Assembly (NCBI RefSeq): GCF_008312835.1
Contig: NZ_VSKS01000019.1
Span: 1-64,000 of the forward strand
Origin: Streptomyces marokkonensis
GTDB taxonomy: Bacteria > Actinomycetota > Actinomycetes > Streptomycetales > Streptomycetaceae
Direction: 5' to 3'
DNA: 64,000 bases
This document shows positions 15,041 to 24,912 of this stretch, one piece after another. The first letter of the stretch is position 1. Each line of letters starts with the position of its first letter. Both the position numbers and the translations under genes were made by a program. Below the pieces are notes generated by a model that was not told the origin of the DNA, ran no database searches, and saw nothing but the letters and a program-made list of their open reading frames with translations.

Positions 15041-16734
15041 GCCCCACCACCTTTCCCGCCCCTCCGGAACACGGGCACGTCACCTTCCTCGGTGCCGGAC
15101 CCGGGGATCCGGGACTGCTGACCCTGCGCGCCGTCGAGGCGCTGGCGAACGCGGACGTCCTCGTCGCCGAGCAGGACGTGCTCGACGTCGTGCGCACGCA
15201 CGCCAGGCAGGGCGTCGCCGAGGTGCACACGGAGGCCGATGCCTCGGTTCCGGGCACGGGCACGCCCCAGCTGACGGTTGTTGACGGCGCGTCAACCCCC
15301 GCCGGTGTCCCCGCGATGAGGGATGCCGCACATCTTGTCATGGAGGCCGCGCGGGGCGGCAGGCGGGTCGTGCGTGCGGTGTCCGGCGATCCCGGGCTCG
15401 ACGCGTACGCCGCCGACGAGATGCTGGCGTGCGCCTCGGCCGGGGTGCCGTTCGAGGTCGTCCCCGGTGTCGCGACGGCGGTCGGCGTGCCCGCGTACGC
15501 CGGTGTGCCGCTGCGTGACGCCGAGGGCGCGGACGTGCGGTTCGTCGACGCGCGTACGGCAACCGACCGGTGCTGGACGGAGGTCGGGGCGTCGGACGGC
15601 ACGGTGGTCGTCTCCACCACGCTCGACTCCGTGGCCGCCGCCGCGGGCGAACTGGTGTCCGCCGGACGTAAGCCCGATACCCCGATGACGGTCACCGTCG
15701 GCGGTACGACGACCCGGCAGCGCACCTGGACGGCGACGCTCGGCACGATCGCGCAGACGCTGAAGCAGGCGAAGGTGCTGCCCTCCCCGGAGGGCGCCCG
15801 GCCGGTCATAGCCGTGGTCGGTGAGCGTTCCGCCGCCGCCCAGCGCGACCGGCTGGCGTGGTTCGAGTCCAAGCCGCTGTTCGGCTGGAAGGTGCTCGTG
15901 CCGCGGACGAAGGAGCAGGCGGCGTCGCTCTCCGACCAGCTGCGGTCGTACGGGGCCGTGCCGCACGAGGTGCCGACGATCGCCGTCGAGCCGCCGCGCA
16001 CGCCCCAGCAGATGGAGCGGGCGGTCAAGGGCCTGGTGACGGGCCGCTACGAGTGGATCGCGTTCACGTCGGTCAACGCGGTCAAGGCGGTGCGGGAGAA
16101 GTTCGAGGAGTACGGGCTCGACGCGCGTGCCTTCGCCGGCATCAAGGTCGCCGCGGTGGGCGAGCAGACGGCGAACGCGCTGATCGCCTTCGGCGTGAAG
16201 CCGGACCTGGTGCCGAGCGGTGAGCAGTCGGCGGCGGGGCTGCTGGAGGACTGGCCGCCGTACGACCCGGTCTTCGACCCGATCGACCGTGTCTTCCTGC
16301 CCCGCGCCGACATCGCCACGGAGACCCTGGTCGCGGGCCTCATCGAGCTGGGCTGGGAGGTGGACGACGTCACGGCGTACCGGACCGTGCGCGCCTCGCC
16401 GCCTCCGGCGGAGACCCGCGAGGCGATCAAGGGCGGTGGCTTCGACGCGGTGCTGTTCACGTCGTCGTCGACGGTGCGGAACCTGGTCGGCATCGCGGGC
16501 AAGCCGCACAACGTGACGGTCATCGCCTGCATCGGTCCGGCGACGGCGAAGACGGCCGAGGAGCACGGCCTGCGCGTCGACGTGATGGCTCCCGAGCCGT
16601 CGGTCCACAAGCTGGCGGAGGCCCTGGCCGACTTCGGGACGCGCCGCCGCGCGGCCGCGCTGGACGCGGGCGACCCGGTGACACGGCCGAGCGAACGCCG
16701 TCCGGGGGCGCGGAGGCGCCGGTCGACGACGTGA
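15037..16734 (+). CDS. hemD: uroporphyrinogen-III synthase fused to a (degenerate) uroporphyrinogen-III methyltransferase domain
   Basis: A 565-residue two-domain protein. Residues 1 to about 255 resemble the SUMT/CobA methyltransferase (F-L-G-A-G-P-G-D-P-G-L-L-T-L-R near 15-29) and about 275-535 form HemD, which cyclises hydroxymethylbilane. The second SUMT signature is altered (S-G-D-P-G-L-D-A-Y-A-A-D-E-M instead of GDPxxFGRxxEE), so methyltransferase activity is uncertain. The tail is Arg-rich. The TTG start overlaps the hemC stop and has GGGGGAG eight bases upstream. hemB does not follow; it is 22 kb away. Confidence 0.93.
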   Translation: MSPTTFPAPPEHGHVTFLGAGPGDPGLLTLRAVEALANADVLVAEQDVLDVVRTHARQGVAEVHTEADASVPGTGTPQLTVVDGASTPAGVPAMRDAAHLVMEAARGGRRVVRAVSGDPGLDAYAADEMLACASAGVPFEVVPGVATAVGVPAYAGVPLRDAEGADVRFVDARTATDRCWTEVGASDGTVVVSTTLDSVAAAAGELVSAGRKPDTPMTVTVGGTTTRQRTWTATLGTIAQTLKQAKVLPSPEGARPVIAVVGERSAAAQRDRLAWFESKPLFGWKVLVPRTKEQAASLSDQLRSYGAVPHEVPTIAVEPPRTPQQMERAVKGLVTGRYEWIAFTSVNAVKAVREKFEEYGLDARAFAGIKVAAVGEQTANALIAFGVKPDLVPSGEQSAAGLLEDWPPYDPVFDPIDRVFLPRADIATETLVAGLIELGWEVDDVTAYRTVRASPPPAETREAIKGGGFDAVLFTSSSTVRNLVGIAGKPHNVTVIACIGPATAKTAEEHGLRVDVMAPEPSVHKLAEALADFGTRRRAAALDAGDPVTRPSERRPGARRRRSTT

Positions 16735-16737
16735 GGT

Positions 16738-16761
16738 GAGGCGCCCCTTCGGGGGCGCCTC
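16738..16761 (+). terminator. terminator of the rex-hemACD operon
   Basis: 10-bp perfect stem (16738-16747 with 16752-16761) with a TTCG tetraloop, four bases after the hemD stop. Confidence 0.88.
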
Positions 16762-16896
16762 CTCTCGTCCGGCCTCCGACGTCACCACTGCGGCACCCCG
16801 TGCACCGCGTCACGCCGAGGTGCTGCAGCGGGTTTGGGAGATGGGCAACAGCCTCCGGACATCCGGCAAGCGGACACTGTGTCGTGCAGCACCTGT

Positions 16897-18186
16897 TCAG
16901 GCTCGGGTCACGGCGGTGTGGAGTTCCCGTACACCCGTGGTCCGCGGGTGCCGCTCGGCGAGCTCGTCGACGATGCTGCGGATCGCCGGCCGGTCGCGTA
17001 CTTCCCCAGGACTGGCCCGGTAGGCGTCGAGCAGGGCGCGGGCCGTCTGTGCGGGTCGATTCCATGCCCACCAGGCGCGTGCCATGTCGGTGCCCATGCG
17101 GGCCTTGCGTTCGGCGGTCGAGAACTGGTCGGCGCGCAGGTTCTTCCCCGCGTCCAGGGCGGCGCCCGCGTCGCCGAGGGCCCAGTGCACGCCGACCGCG
17201 TACAGGTCGACGGCGGCTGGGCTGATCGGGAACAGGCGGCCTGCCGGGGCGGTGCCGGGGAGCCGACAGGCGGCTCGGCGGGCTTCCTCGGTCATAGCCA
17301 GCGCGTCGGCGCGCTCCCCGCCCCGGGCGGCGGTGTAGGCGAGGGTGCACAGCATCTGCGCGTAGGCAGCCGCTGCTGGCTCCGTGCGCAGCCCGGTGGC
17401 CTCGACGGTGGCGGCCGCCGATGTCATGAGCCGTTGAGCGTCGGCGTGGCGGTCCTGGTGGCGCAGCACGATCGCCAGTTCCCTCGCGGCGGCCGCCGCG
17501 GCGAGGGGTGATCCTGAGACTTCGGCCCAGGTACGGGCGCGGTCGGCGGTGAGGCGGGCGCGGTCGTAGGAGCCGAGCTTGATGAGCACAGCGGAGGCGA
17601 GGCTGTAGACCGAGGAGAGTCGGGCCTGGTCGAGGCTCTGCCGGGACGCGGATGCGCTGTGCCCGTCGGCGATGAGGGCGGGCAGCGCGGCGAGGAGCTG
17701 ACTGTGCCTGCCCTGGTCGTACAGGGCCCGGGCGGAGGACAGACGAGCGTCCAGGGGCCCGGTGCCGACGGGGGCCGGAGTGTTGGCGAGCGCGTCGTCC
17801 AGGCCTGTCAGCAGGGCGACCGGTCCAGCGGTCGCCGTGGCGGTGAGCAGCGTACGGCGGCGCATGGGGTCCTCCTCGGCGTCACGCTGACTGGCCGTCA
17901 CTCTAGTGGCCGCCGGAACTGCGGGGGACGGCGGCGCGAGAGAAGCCACCAGTATGTGTCGGGGCACGCCGACTTCCAGCGCGGCACGGTGCACCAAGGC
18001 CAAGTCGACTACCCGCGCACTGCGCTCGAGTCGTGAGACGGTGGCCGGTGAGCAGCCGATGCGACCGCCGAGCACGGCCAGTGTCCACGCTCGGTGTTCG
18101 CGGCCGAGCCGGATCAGTGCGCCGGGGCGGCGTTGGGCGGCTAACTCGCGTGCTCTCGTGCTTTTCCAGAGCGGGTCAACGAACAC
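16897..18186 (-). CDS. XRE-family helix-turn-helix regulator with TPR-like C-terminal domain
   Basis: A 429-residue protein. The N-terminal 25-75 region is an XRE HTH (W-T-L-A-V-L-G-G-R-I-G-C-S-P-A-T-V-S-R-L-E). An R-R-R-T-L-L-T-A-T-A-T-A segment follows, and the rest is an Ala/Leu-rich helical repeat array typical of Streptomyces regulators with TPRs. GTG 18186 is preferred because GGGAGG lies five bases upstream and homologues start near F-V-D-P-L-W; an in-frame ATG at 18279 would add 31 residues. It is divergent from the frameshifted gene and methyltransferase, which are its likely targets. The ligand is unknown. Confidence 0.78.
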   Translation of the reverse strand: MFVDPLWKSTRARELAAQRRPGALIRLGREHRAWTLAVLGGRIGCSPATVSRLERSARVVDLALVHRAALEVGVPRHILVASLAPPSPAVPAATRVTASQRDAEEDPMRRRTLLTATATAGPVALLTGLDDALANTPAPVGTGPLDARLSSARALYDQGRHSQLLAALPALIADGHSASASRQSLDQARLSSVYSLASAVLIKLGSYDRARLTADRARTWAEVSGSPLAAAAAARELAIVLRHQDRHADAQRLMTSAAATVEATGLRTEPAAAAYAQMLCTLAYTAARGGERADALAMTEEARRAACRLPGTAPAGRLFPISPAAVDLYAVGVHWALGDAGAALDAGKNLRADQFSTAERKARMGTDMARAWWAWNRPAQTARALLDAYRASPGEVRDRPAIRSIVDELAERHPRTTGVRELHTAVTRA

Positions 18187-18372
18187 CGGACCCTCCCACG
18201 CCGCACTACCGGGGGCGTCCCACGGTAGAGGCGCTGCACGGGCCGCGTCGAGACCGCTTTCACATCGTGCAAACGCCATGCGAGCGGCGAGAGTTGATTA
18301 CATCTGGCGTGGCCGGTGCGGTGCCCTGGGTGCATCGCCCCGATCCGCGGGGCGCCGTCCATCGGAGGCACC

Positions 18373-18838
18373 ATGGCAACCAGCGCCGCTGCACCCATCC
18401 CGGCTGCCGGCCCGGCGACCGGCCCGATCCGCTCCGCGCGGGAGGTAGTGCCGGACGCCCTGTGGAACAAGCAGGTCGGTCTCCTCGTGCGGGACTACCC
18501 GTACGACTCGGTCATGGCGGCCCGAGTGCTGGGGCAGGGCTACGCCTACCTGCTGACCGCGATGAACCACCGGGGCGACAAGCTGGGCCTGGCGCCGAGC
18601 TCCCTCGTCGACATCGGCGTCCATACGATCATCCTGGACACCATGGCGTACGCCGAGCTGTGCGACCGCTTCAACGGCGGGCTTCCTGCACCACGTACCC
18701 GAGGTCGACTTCAAGAACGACGGCTCCGTGATGAAGACTGCGCACAGGGTCGCGGCCGACGGCTGGGATGTCGACCTGCCGCTGTGGCAGGACGCCGCCA
18801 AGTGCAGCCCGTGCCACCCTGGCAGCGACTCCCACTGA
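18373..18838 (+). pseudogene. small Cys/His-motif protein, interrupted by a one-base frameshift
   Basis: Reading from ATG 18373 (GGAGG upstream) gives about 102 residues of family-like sequence (L-V-D-I-G-V-H-T-I-I-L-D-T near 80) up to C-D-R-F-N-G-G. The expected continuation F-L-H-H-V-P-E-V and a C-terminal C-S-P-C-H-P-G motif, ending at TGA 18836-18838, are in another frame. Removing one G from GGG at 18679-18681 joins them into about 154 residues. The full-length family is common in Streptomyces, often named after a glycine-rich domain protein, and its role is unknown. It is either a real pseudogene or a base error. Confidence 0.72.
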
Positions 18839-18847
18839 GCCGCCCGG

Positions 18848-18886
18848 GTGCCCTGGACTTCGGCCGGTCGCCGGAGTCCAGGGCAC
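18848..18886 (+). terminator. hairpin after the frameshifted gene
   Basis: 12-bp perfect stem (18848-18859 with 18875-18886); the loop contains further self-complementary bases. It starts nine bases after the stop codon. Confidence 0.7.
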
Positions 18887-18938
18887 GTCCGGTTGAGATT
18901 CCCGCGAACCGGCCCGCCCGGAGGCTGGGCCCGCCACC

Positions 18939-19646
18939 ATGGGGCGAGTGACAGCCCCCACCTCTGCAGACCTGTGGCACCACTACGGCCGCACCCGACA
19001 CGCCACCGACCGGACCGTACCCGAGACGTTCCGGTGGGCCTGGGGTCAGGACTGCGGGCCCGGTCCGGAGATCCTCGGTGACCTGTCCGGACTGTGCGTC
19101 GCCGACCTCGGCGCGGGCGCCGCCCGGCACGCGGCCCACCTGGCCGTCCACCACCGGCCCGCCCGGGTCGTCGCCGTCGACGCCTCACCCGCCCAGCACG
19201 CCATGGCAACGGACCTGTACGGCCATCTCGCGCCGCGCCTGCAGCTGGAGCGGTCGGATGTCGTGGAGCACTTGCAGGCGGCGCCCGGCACGTACGACGT
19301 GCTCTACAGCATGTTCGGCGCGGTCGACTTCACCGAGCCACGCCAACTGCTGCCGGCGGCGGCGTCCGCGCTGCGGCGGGGCGGACGGCTGGTGTTCTCC
19401 ACCCTCGCCCACTATCTCAGCGGGGCGCCCGCACAGCCCGACGTGGAGCACGCCGACATTCCGGCCAAAACCCCGGACGGGGAGTCGGCCACGATGCGCC
19501 GCTGGGTGCTCCAGGAGCACGTGTGGACCAAACTCCTGGACGAGGCCGGATTCACCCGGATCAGCAGCGACCTCCTGCCCGCCCGGCAGGGGCCGCGAGC
19601 GGCCAACACGCTGCTGCTCACCGCATGGCGCGGTCCGCTGTCGTAG
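18939..19646 (+). CDS. class I SAM-dependent methyltransferase
   Basis: A 235-residue protein with the class I fold: motif I V-A-D-L-G-A-G-A-A-R-H near 53-63, the acidic strand-2 residue in V-V-A-V-D-A-S-P, and L-Y-S-M-F-G-A-V-D-F as motif IV. It shows no substrate-specific domain. ATG 18939 (GTG 18948 possible). It follows the frameshifted gene but is separated by a hairpin. The trio of HTH regulator, Cys/His protein and methyltransferase looks like a module; what it methylates is unknown. Confidence 0.82.
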   Translation: MGRVTAPTSADLWHHYGRTRHATDRTVPETFRWAWGQDCGPGPEILGDLSGLCVADLGAGAARHAAHLAVHHRPARVVAVDASPAQHAMATDLYGHLAPRLQLERSDVVEHLQAAPGTYDVLYSMFGAVDFTEPRQLLPAAASALRRGGRLVFSTLAHYLSGAPAQPDVEHADIPAKTPDGESATMRRWVLQEHVWTKLLDEAGFTRISSDLLPARQGPRAANTLLLTAWRGPLS

Positions 19647-19828
19647 ATGCCGCCGGGGGCGGTCGCGGTGTCAGTGCGCGGCGACGCCCCTGCCGCAGTG
19701 GACGGCTACGGCCAGGTGGCGTGAGTCATCCCAGCCATCCTTTCGATTCCCTTGCCGTGGAACCGTGTTCGTGTCATCCTGCAAGGCTTTGCTCACGACA
19801 GGACGATCAGGAAGCTGGGGGGAAGCGC

Positions 19829-22800
19829 ATGGTGACGGCGGTGGTTGGGGGTCCGTCCGGCGGGGATGACGAGCAGGTCGCACGGTTGGCGGCGGGCTCG
19901 TCGAACTTCGGTCACCTGCTGCGGCACGAGCCTTTACTGGTGACGCTGGGCTGTTCCGCCGAGTCGTACGTCCACACCGACCCCCACGCCGCCATGGTGA
20001 AGACTCGCCTCTTCGGCGAGATCATGGCCCGGCACCTGGTCACGCTCCTCGGCGTCACCGTGCCGGGGCCCCGGCAGGTCGACCGGATCAACGCGCTCGC
20101 CAGGGCTGACGTCCTCGTCCCGCAGGTGCGCGCCTGGTTCGAGGCGATCCGTACGACGGGCAACCGGGCGGTGCACGAGTACTACGCCAACGTCCGTGAG
20201 GCGCTCCAGTCCGTGGAGCTGTGCTTCCGCCTCGGTGACTGGCTGCACCGCTCCCTCGACCAGAACGACAACACACACAGGGTGTTCCTGGCACCCGCAC
20301 CGCCCTCCGCCGCGCCCGCGCCCGAGTCCGTCGCCGACCAGCGCGAGCTGGAGCAGCTGCGCACCGAACTCGATGCCTACCGAAGGAGGTTGGAAGAGGC
20401 CCGGCTCAGCTACGACGGCAAGCAGAGCCGCCTGGAACGCGAGCAGGCCGCCCGCGAGCAGGCCGAGGCGGAACTGGCCCGTGCCGAGGCCGAGAGGGCG
20501 GCGCTGCACGACCTGATCGCCGAGCTGAGCGAGAAGATCACCGAGCTGACGGCTCCGGCGATGGAGTCCCGTTCGGCCGCCCGCCCGCTGGACGGGGCCT
20601 CGCGGCGCGACGAGTTCATCGCGCAGGCGCAGAAGGCCGCCCGCCCGCCGATGAGCGAGGCGCAGGTCCGCGCCGAGCTGGACCGCGTCCTGGAGAAGGC
20701 GGGCTGGGCCGTCCAGGACGACAGCGCCAAGAACCTCTTCGCGGACAAGGGAGTTGCCGTCCGGGAGGTCTCCACCGCCGTCGGTCGCGCCGACTACCTC
20801 CTCTACGTCGACCAGCGACTGGTCGGCGTTATAGAGGCCAAGCGGGAGGGCGCCGATCTTGAGGCCGCCATGGAGCAGGCCTCCCGTTACGCCACCGGCC
20901 TCACCCGCAGCCAGCAGCTCAGCGCCTGGCGGGCCAGCCTGCCCTTCCGGTATGTCGCCGACGGCAACACCGTCCGCTTCCACAACGCGCTCGACCCGTC
21001 CCCGCGCACCCGCGAGGTCTTCGCCGTGCACCGGCCGGACACGATCGCCCGCTGGGTGGAGGAGGCCGAGGCCGACCACAGCGCGCCGACCCTGCGGGCC
21101 CGGATGCGCCGTCTGCCGGAGGCTTTCCTCGACCCGGAGGACCTGCGCCCGGCCCAGGTGACCGCCATCAACGGCTTGGAACGCTCCCTCGCCAAGGACG
21201 ACCCGCGCGCCCTGATCCAGATGGCGACCGGCGCCGGCAAGACGTACACGGTGGTCAGCGAGAGCTACCGGCTGCTCAAGCACGCGGGCGCCAAGCGCAT
21301 CCTGTTTCTGGTCGACCGCAACAACCTCGGCAGCCAGGCCGCCACCGAGTTCGAGAACTTCGACACCCCGGACGACGGCCGCAAGTTCACCGAGCTGTAC
21401 GTCGTGCAGCGGCTCGCCGGTGACACCGTGCTGGGCTCGGCGCACGTGGTGGTGTCCACGGTGCAGCGGCTGTGGCTGGCGCTGACGGGCCGCGAGGTGC
21501 CGAGCGCCGACCGCGAGGACGCGGCCCTGGACCGCTACGACCTGGTCGACGAGCCGGTGGAGGTCGGCTACAACCCGGACCTGCCGCCCGAGGCGTTCGA
21601 CCTGATCGTCGTCGACGAGTGCCACCGCTCCATCTACGGCAAGTGGCGCGCGGTGCTGGAGTATTTCGACGCTCACCTGGTGGGCCTGACCGCCACCCCG
21701 GTCAAGCAGACCTTCGGCTTCTTCTTCCAGAACCTGGTCAGCGAGTACCCGTACGAGCAGGCCGTCGCCGACGGCGTCAACGTCGACTTCGACGTCTTTC
21801 GCATCCGCACGGAGCTGGGGGAGAACGGCGGGACGATCCCGGCGGAGACGGTCGTCCCGATGCGGGAACGCAAGACGCGCCGCGAGCGGTACCAGGAGCT
21901 GGAGGAGGACCTGGAGTGGAAGGCGTCCCAGCTGGGGCGTCAGGTCATCAGCAAGGGTCAGCTGAAGCTCGTCGTCGAGACGTTCCGCCAGCACCTGTTC
22001 ACGGAGATCTTCCCACCGGTGGGGGAGGGGGAGACGCAGCGGGCGCGCACGCACGTGCCCAAGACGCTGATCTTCGCCGTGGACGACAACCATGCCGACG
22101 AGATCGTGCAGATGGTGCGGCAGGTCTTCGCGGAGAGCGACGACTTCTGCCGGAAGATCACCCACGCGGCGAAGCGGCCGGCCGAGCTGATCAAGGCGTT
22201 CCGCAACAGCCCCGAGCTGCGCATCGCGGTGACCGTCGACATGATCGCCACGGGGACCGACATTCCGCCGCTGGAGTGCGTGTTCTTCCTGCGGGACGTC
22301 AAGAGCTGGGCCTACTTCGAGCAGATGAAGGGGCGTGGCTCGCGGACCATCGACCCGGCGGAGTTCCAAGCGGTCACGCCGGACGCGGAGGTCAAGGAGC
22401 GGTTCGTCATCGTCGACGCGGTGGGCGTCACGGACTCCCCGCGCGTGGACGCGCGCCCGCTGGTCCGGGTCTCCGAGCGGAAGATCCCGCTAGAGCGGCT
22501 GATGGCCAAGACTGCGGGGCTCGCGATGACCGAGGACGAGGTCGCCACGCTCGCGGGACGTCTGGCACGGCTCGACCGGCAGCTCACGCCCGAGGAGCGG
22601 GAGGAGGTCGAGGAGCTGGCCGGCCGGCCGTTGCGGGAGATCGTGGGCGGGCTGGTCCGGTCCGTCGACCCTGACCAGCAGGAGCGGGCCCGGCGGATCG
22701 GTGGGCAGGCGCAGGTACGGCAGGACATGCTGGACGCGCTGAAGCCGATCGCCTCCAACCGCGAGCTGCGGGACCGGCTGATGTCCATGCGCCGCGCCCA

Positions 22801-23419
22801 CGACATCGTCATAGACGAGGTGAGCGTGGACGAGGTGAAGGAGGCACGCGGCATCACGGCGGATGAGCTGGCGGTGCGGCGGGTGACCTCCTGGAAGCAG
22901 TACCTCGACGACCACCGGGACGAGATCGCCGCTTTCACCATCGCGTTCAGCGAGCGGCGTGATCCGAAGGAGGTCTACCGGCGGCTGAAGGACCTCGCCC
23001 GGAAGATCGAGCGTCCCCCGTTCCAGTGGACTCCGGGGCGGCTGTACGACGCGTACGTGCAGCTCGGGAAGGCGGCTCGGCATCCGCGGGGGGCTGCGGG
23101 TGTGGTGGACCTGATCGGGCTGCTGCGGTACGAGCTGGGGCTGGAGGAGGAGGTACGGCCGTACCGGGCGCTGGTGGAGGAACGGTACGTGGCGTGGCGG
23201 GCCCGGCAGGATCAGGCGGGGGCGTCCTTCACGGAGGACCAGGTGTGGTGGCTGGACCGCATGGTCGACGTGATAGCGACGGATGCGGCGATCGAGCCCG
23301 AGCATTTGAAGGACGTACCCTTCATCGAGCGCGGGGGTGTGGACGGGTTCCTTCGGGAGTTCGGGGCGGATCGGGGGGCTGAGATTTTGGATGAGCTGGG
23401 ACGGGAGTTGGGCGCGTGA
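19829..23419 (+). CDS. hsdR: type I restriction-modification system, restriction subunit HsdR
   Basis: A 1196-residue motor and nuclease subunit. Residues 1-135 look like DUF4145, about 175-245 are a Glu/Arg/Ala coiled coil, and the nuclease core D...E-x-K (R-A-D-Y-L-L-Y...I-E-A-K) is near 320-340. The superfamily 2 helicase part follows: Walker A M-A-T-G-A-G-K-T near 465, V-V-D-E-C-H-R-S and G-L-T-A-T-P. It cuts unmodified DNA after translocation. ATG 19829 has GGGGGGAAG upstream. The stop overlaps hsdS (GTGA). A fused DUF4145 domain is found in some HsdR proteins. Confidence 0.95.
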   Translation: MVTAVVGGPSGGDDEQVARLAAGSSNFGHLLRHEPLLVTLGCSAESYVHTDPHAAMVKTRLFGEIMARHLVTLLGVTVPGPRQVDRINALARADVLVPQVRAWFEAIRTTGNRAVHEYYANVREALQSVELCFRLGDWLHRSLDQNDNTHRVFLAPAPPSAAPAPESVADQRELEQLRTELDAYRRRLEEARLSYDGKQSRLEREQAAREQAEAELARAEAERAALHDLIAELSEKITELTAPAMESRSAARPLDGASRRDEFIAQAQKAARPPMSEAQVRAELDRVLEKAGWAVQDDSAKNLFADKGVAVREVSTAVGRADYLLYVDQRLVGVIEAKREGADLEAAMEQASRYATGLTRSQQLSAWRASLPFRYVADGNTVRFHNALDPSPRTREVFAVHRPDTIARWVEEAEADHSAPTLRARMRRLPEAFLDPEDLRPAQVTAINGLERSLAKDDPRALIQMATGAGKTYTVVSESYRLLKHAGAKRILFLVDRNNLGSQAATEFENFDTPDDGRKFTELYVVQRLAGDTVLGSAHVVVSTVQRLWLALTGREVPSADREDAALDRYDLVDEPVEVGYNPDLPPEAFDLIVVDECHRSIYGKWRAVLEYFDAHLVGLTATPVKQTFGFFFQNLVSEYPYEQAVADGVNVDFDVFRIRTELGENGGTIPAETVVPMRERKTRRERYQELEEDLEWKASQLGRQVISKGQLKLVVETFRQHLFTEIFPPVGEGETQRARTHVPKTLIFAVDDNHADEIVQMVRQVFAESDDFCRKITHAAKRPAELIKAFRNSPELRIAVTVDMIATGTDIPPLECVFFLRDVKSWAYFEQMKGRGSRTIDPAEFQAVTPDAEVKERFVIVDAVGVTDSPRVDARPLVRVSERKIPLERLMAKTAGLAMTEDEVATLAGRLARLDRQLTPEEREEVEELAGRPLREIVGGLVRSVDPDQQERARRIGGQAQVRQDMLDALKPIASNRELRDRLMSMRRAHDIVIDEVSVDEVKEARGITADELAVRRVTSWKQYLDDHRDEIAAFTIAFSERRDPKEVYRRLKDLARKIERPPFQWTPGRLYDAYVQLGKAARHPRGAAGVVDLIGLLRYELGLEEEVRPYRALVEERYVAWRARQDQAGASFTEDQVWWLDRMVDVIATDAAIEPEHLKDVPFIERGGVDGFLREFGADRGAEILDELGRELGA

Positions 23420-24912
23420 GCGAGGGTGGTATTCCTTCGGAGCTGCCGAAGGGGTGGGCGCGTGTTCGGCTCGGCGACATCCTGGACCGTATCGAAGCGG
23501 GTAAGTCCTACAAGTGTGAACCTCGCCCGGCCACGTCCGAGGAGTGGGGTGTCATCAAGGTCAGTGCCATGACCTGGGGAGAATTCGGCGAGGATGAGAA
23601 CAAGGCTGTGCCTGCCGGTTTCTCGTTTAACCCCGATTATGAGATTCGGCCGGGAGATATTCTGCTGAGTCGGGCGAACACGGCGGCTTATGTGGGAGCG
23701 TCTGTGCTAGTGCGCAATTGCCGTCCAAGACTGCTCCTCAGCGACAAAAGTCTTCGCCTCATCCCGGCGAAGGGGGTAGACCGGGAGTGGCTAGCGTACT
23801 TTCTCTCGTCTCCAGGCGTTCGAGGCGAGATCTCTGAACGCGCCACTGGTACGAAGGACTCGATGCGGAACATCTCTCAGGGGGCCCTCGCAGACATTGA
23901 GTGCCCGTTGCCGCCTCTAGCCGAGCAACAACGCATCGTTGGCGCTCTGGACGAACAACTTTCTCGTCTTGTCTCGGGGGTCGGGACTGTACGCGGAGCC
24001 CTTGCCAAGGCAGCAGGCCTGCGGCGTAAGGTCCTCGCGGACCTCACCGCCCCATCGGGAGTTGGTTGGGAGAAGCACCAACTGGGCGACCTTGCAAGCA
24101 CGGTGCGCAATGGAATGTATGTGTCTCGTCCTGGCCTCGAACCGGATGGCGTTCCCATCCTCCGTATTGGCGCTGTGCGTCCGATGCGGTTGGATCTGTC
24201 CGACTTGCGCTACAGCGCTATGGATGAAAGACGCGTTGCCGAGGACGGGTATCTCCTGGATCAAGGTGACCTGCTGTTCACCCGTTACAACGGTAATCCA
24301 GCTTATGTTGGTGCTTGCGCTGTTGTGCCTGAAGGCGCGGGTGCCCTTACCTACCCCGACAAGCTCATCCGTGTGCAGCTTCGCCGAAGTGCTGCGGACC
24401 CTAAATTCGTAGCCATGGCTTGCACCGGTGGCTCAGCGCGGCACGTTATGCAGGCGGCGGTTAAGACGACCGCTGGGCAGGCTGGCATCGCTGGCAAGGA
24501 CCTAAAAAAGGTTCCGATCTGGCTGCCGTCGCTCGATGAGCAGCGGGAACGGGTGCGGACATACGAAAACTGGGAATTGATGATCTCACGTCTAGAGGAG
24601 GAGGTTATGAGGAGTGAACGCAACTCAGAAAAGCTACGCCGTTCCCTCCTTGCGGAAGCCTTCGCTGGCCATTTGATCCCACAAGACCCTGCTGACGAAT
24701 CCGCCGGTTCCTTGCTCGATCGAATCTGTGCTGAGCGCGAGGTAGCCGGAGCAACCAAGTCTCGACGCCGAAGTCCGCGCCGGGCACCTGCACAGCTGAA
24801 GCGTGCTGTGGATCCTGCCTCGGCATTGGATGTACCTCCGCCATCCCGAGCAGACGTCCCCGCCCTCGCCTCCGCCACTCAGCCCACCCTTGATCTGGAG
24901 ATGCCCTCGTGA
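23416..24912 (+). CDS. hsdS: type I restriction-modification system, specificity subunit HsdS
   Basis: A 498-residue protein with the duplicated architecture of HsdS. The first target-recognition domain spans about 8-180 (opening G-W-A-R-V-R-L-G-D-I-L and closing I-E-C-P-L-P-P-L-A-E-Q-Q-R-I-V) with a conserved helix after it. The second runs from about 215 to 380 (W-E-K-H-Q-L-G-D-L-A... closing W-L-P-S-L-D-E-Q-R-E-R-V), with another helix following. It sets the bipartite DNA target, which cannot be read from sequence. Base composition in the recognition domains is clearly more A+T-rich than in hsdR and hsdM, a common sign of domain exchange. It overlaps both neighbours by GTGA. Confidence 0.94.
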   Translation: MSEGGIPSELPKGWARVRLGDILDRIEAGKSYKCEPRPATSEEWGVIKVSAMTWGEFGEDENKAVPAGFSFNPDYEIRPGDILLSRANTAAYVGASVLVRNCRPRLLLSDKSLRLIPAKGVDREWLAYFLSSPGVRGEISERATGTKDSMRNISQGALADIECPLPPLAEQQRIVGALDEQLSRLVSGVGTVRGALAKAAGLRRKVLADLTAPSGVGWEKHQLGDLASTVRNGMYVSRPGLEPDGVPILRIGAVRPMRLDLSDLRYSAMDERRVAEDGYLLDQGDLLFTRYNGNPAYVGACAVVPEGAGALTYPDKLIRVQLRRSAADPKFVAMACTGGSARHVMQAAVKTTAGQAGIAGKDLKKVPIWLPSLDEQRERVRTYENWELMISRLEEEVMRSERNSEKLRRSLLAEAFAGHLIPQDPADESAGSLLDRICAEREVAGATKSRRRSPRRAPAQLKRAVDPASALDVPPPSRADVPALASATQPTLDLEMPS

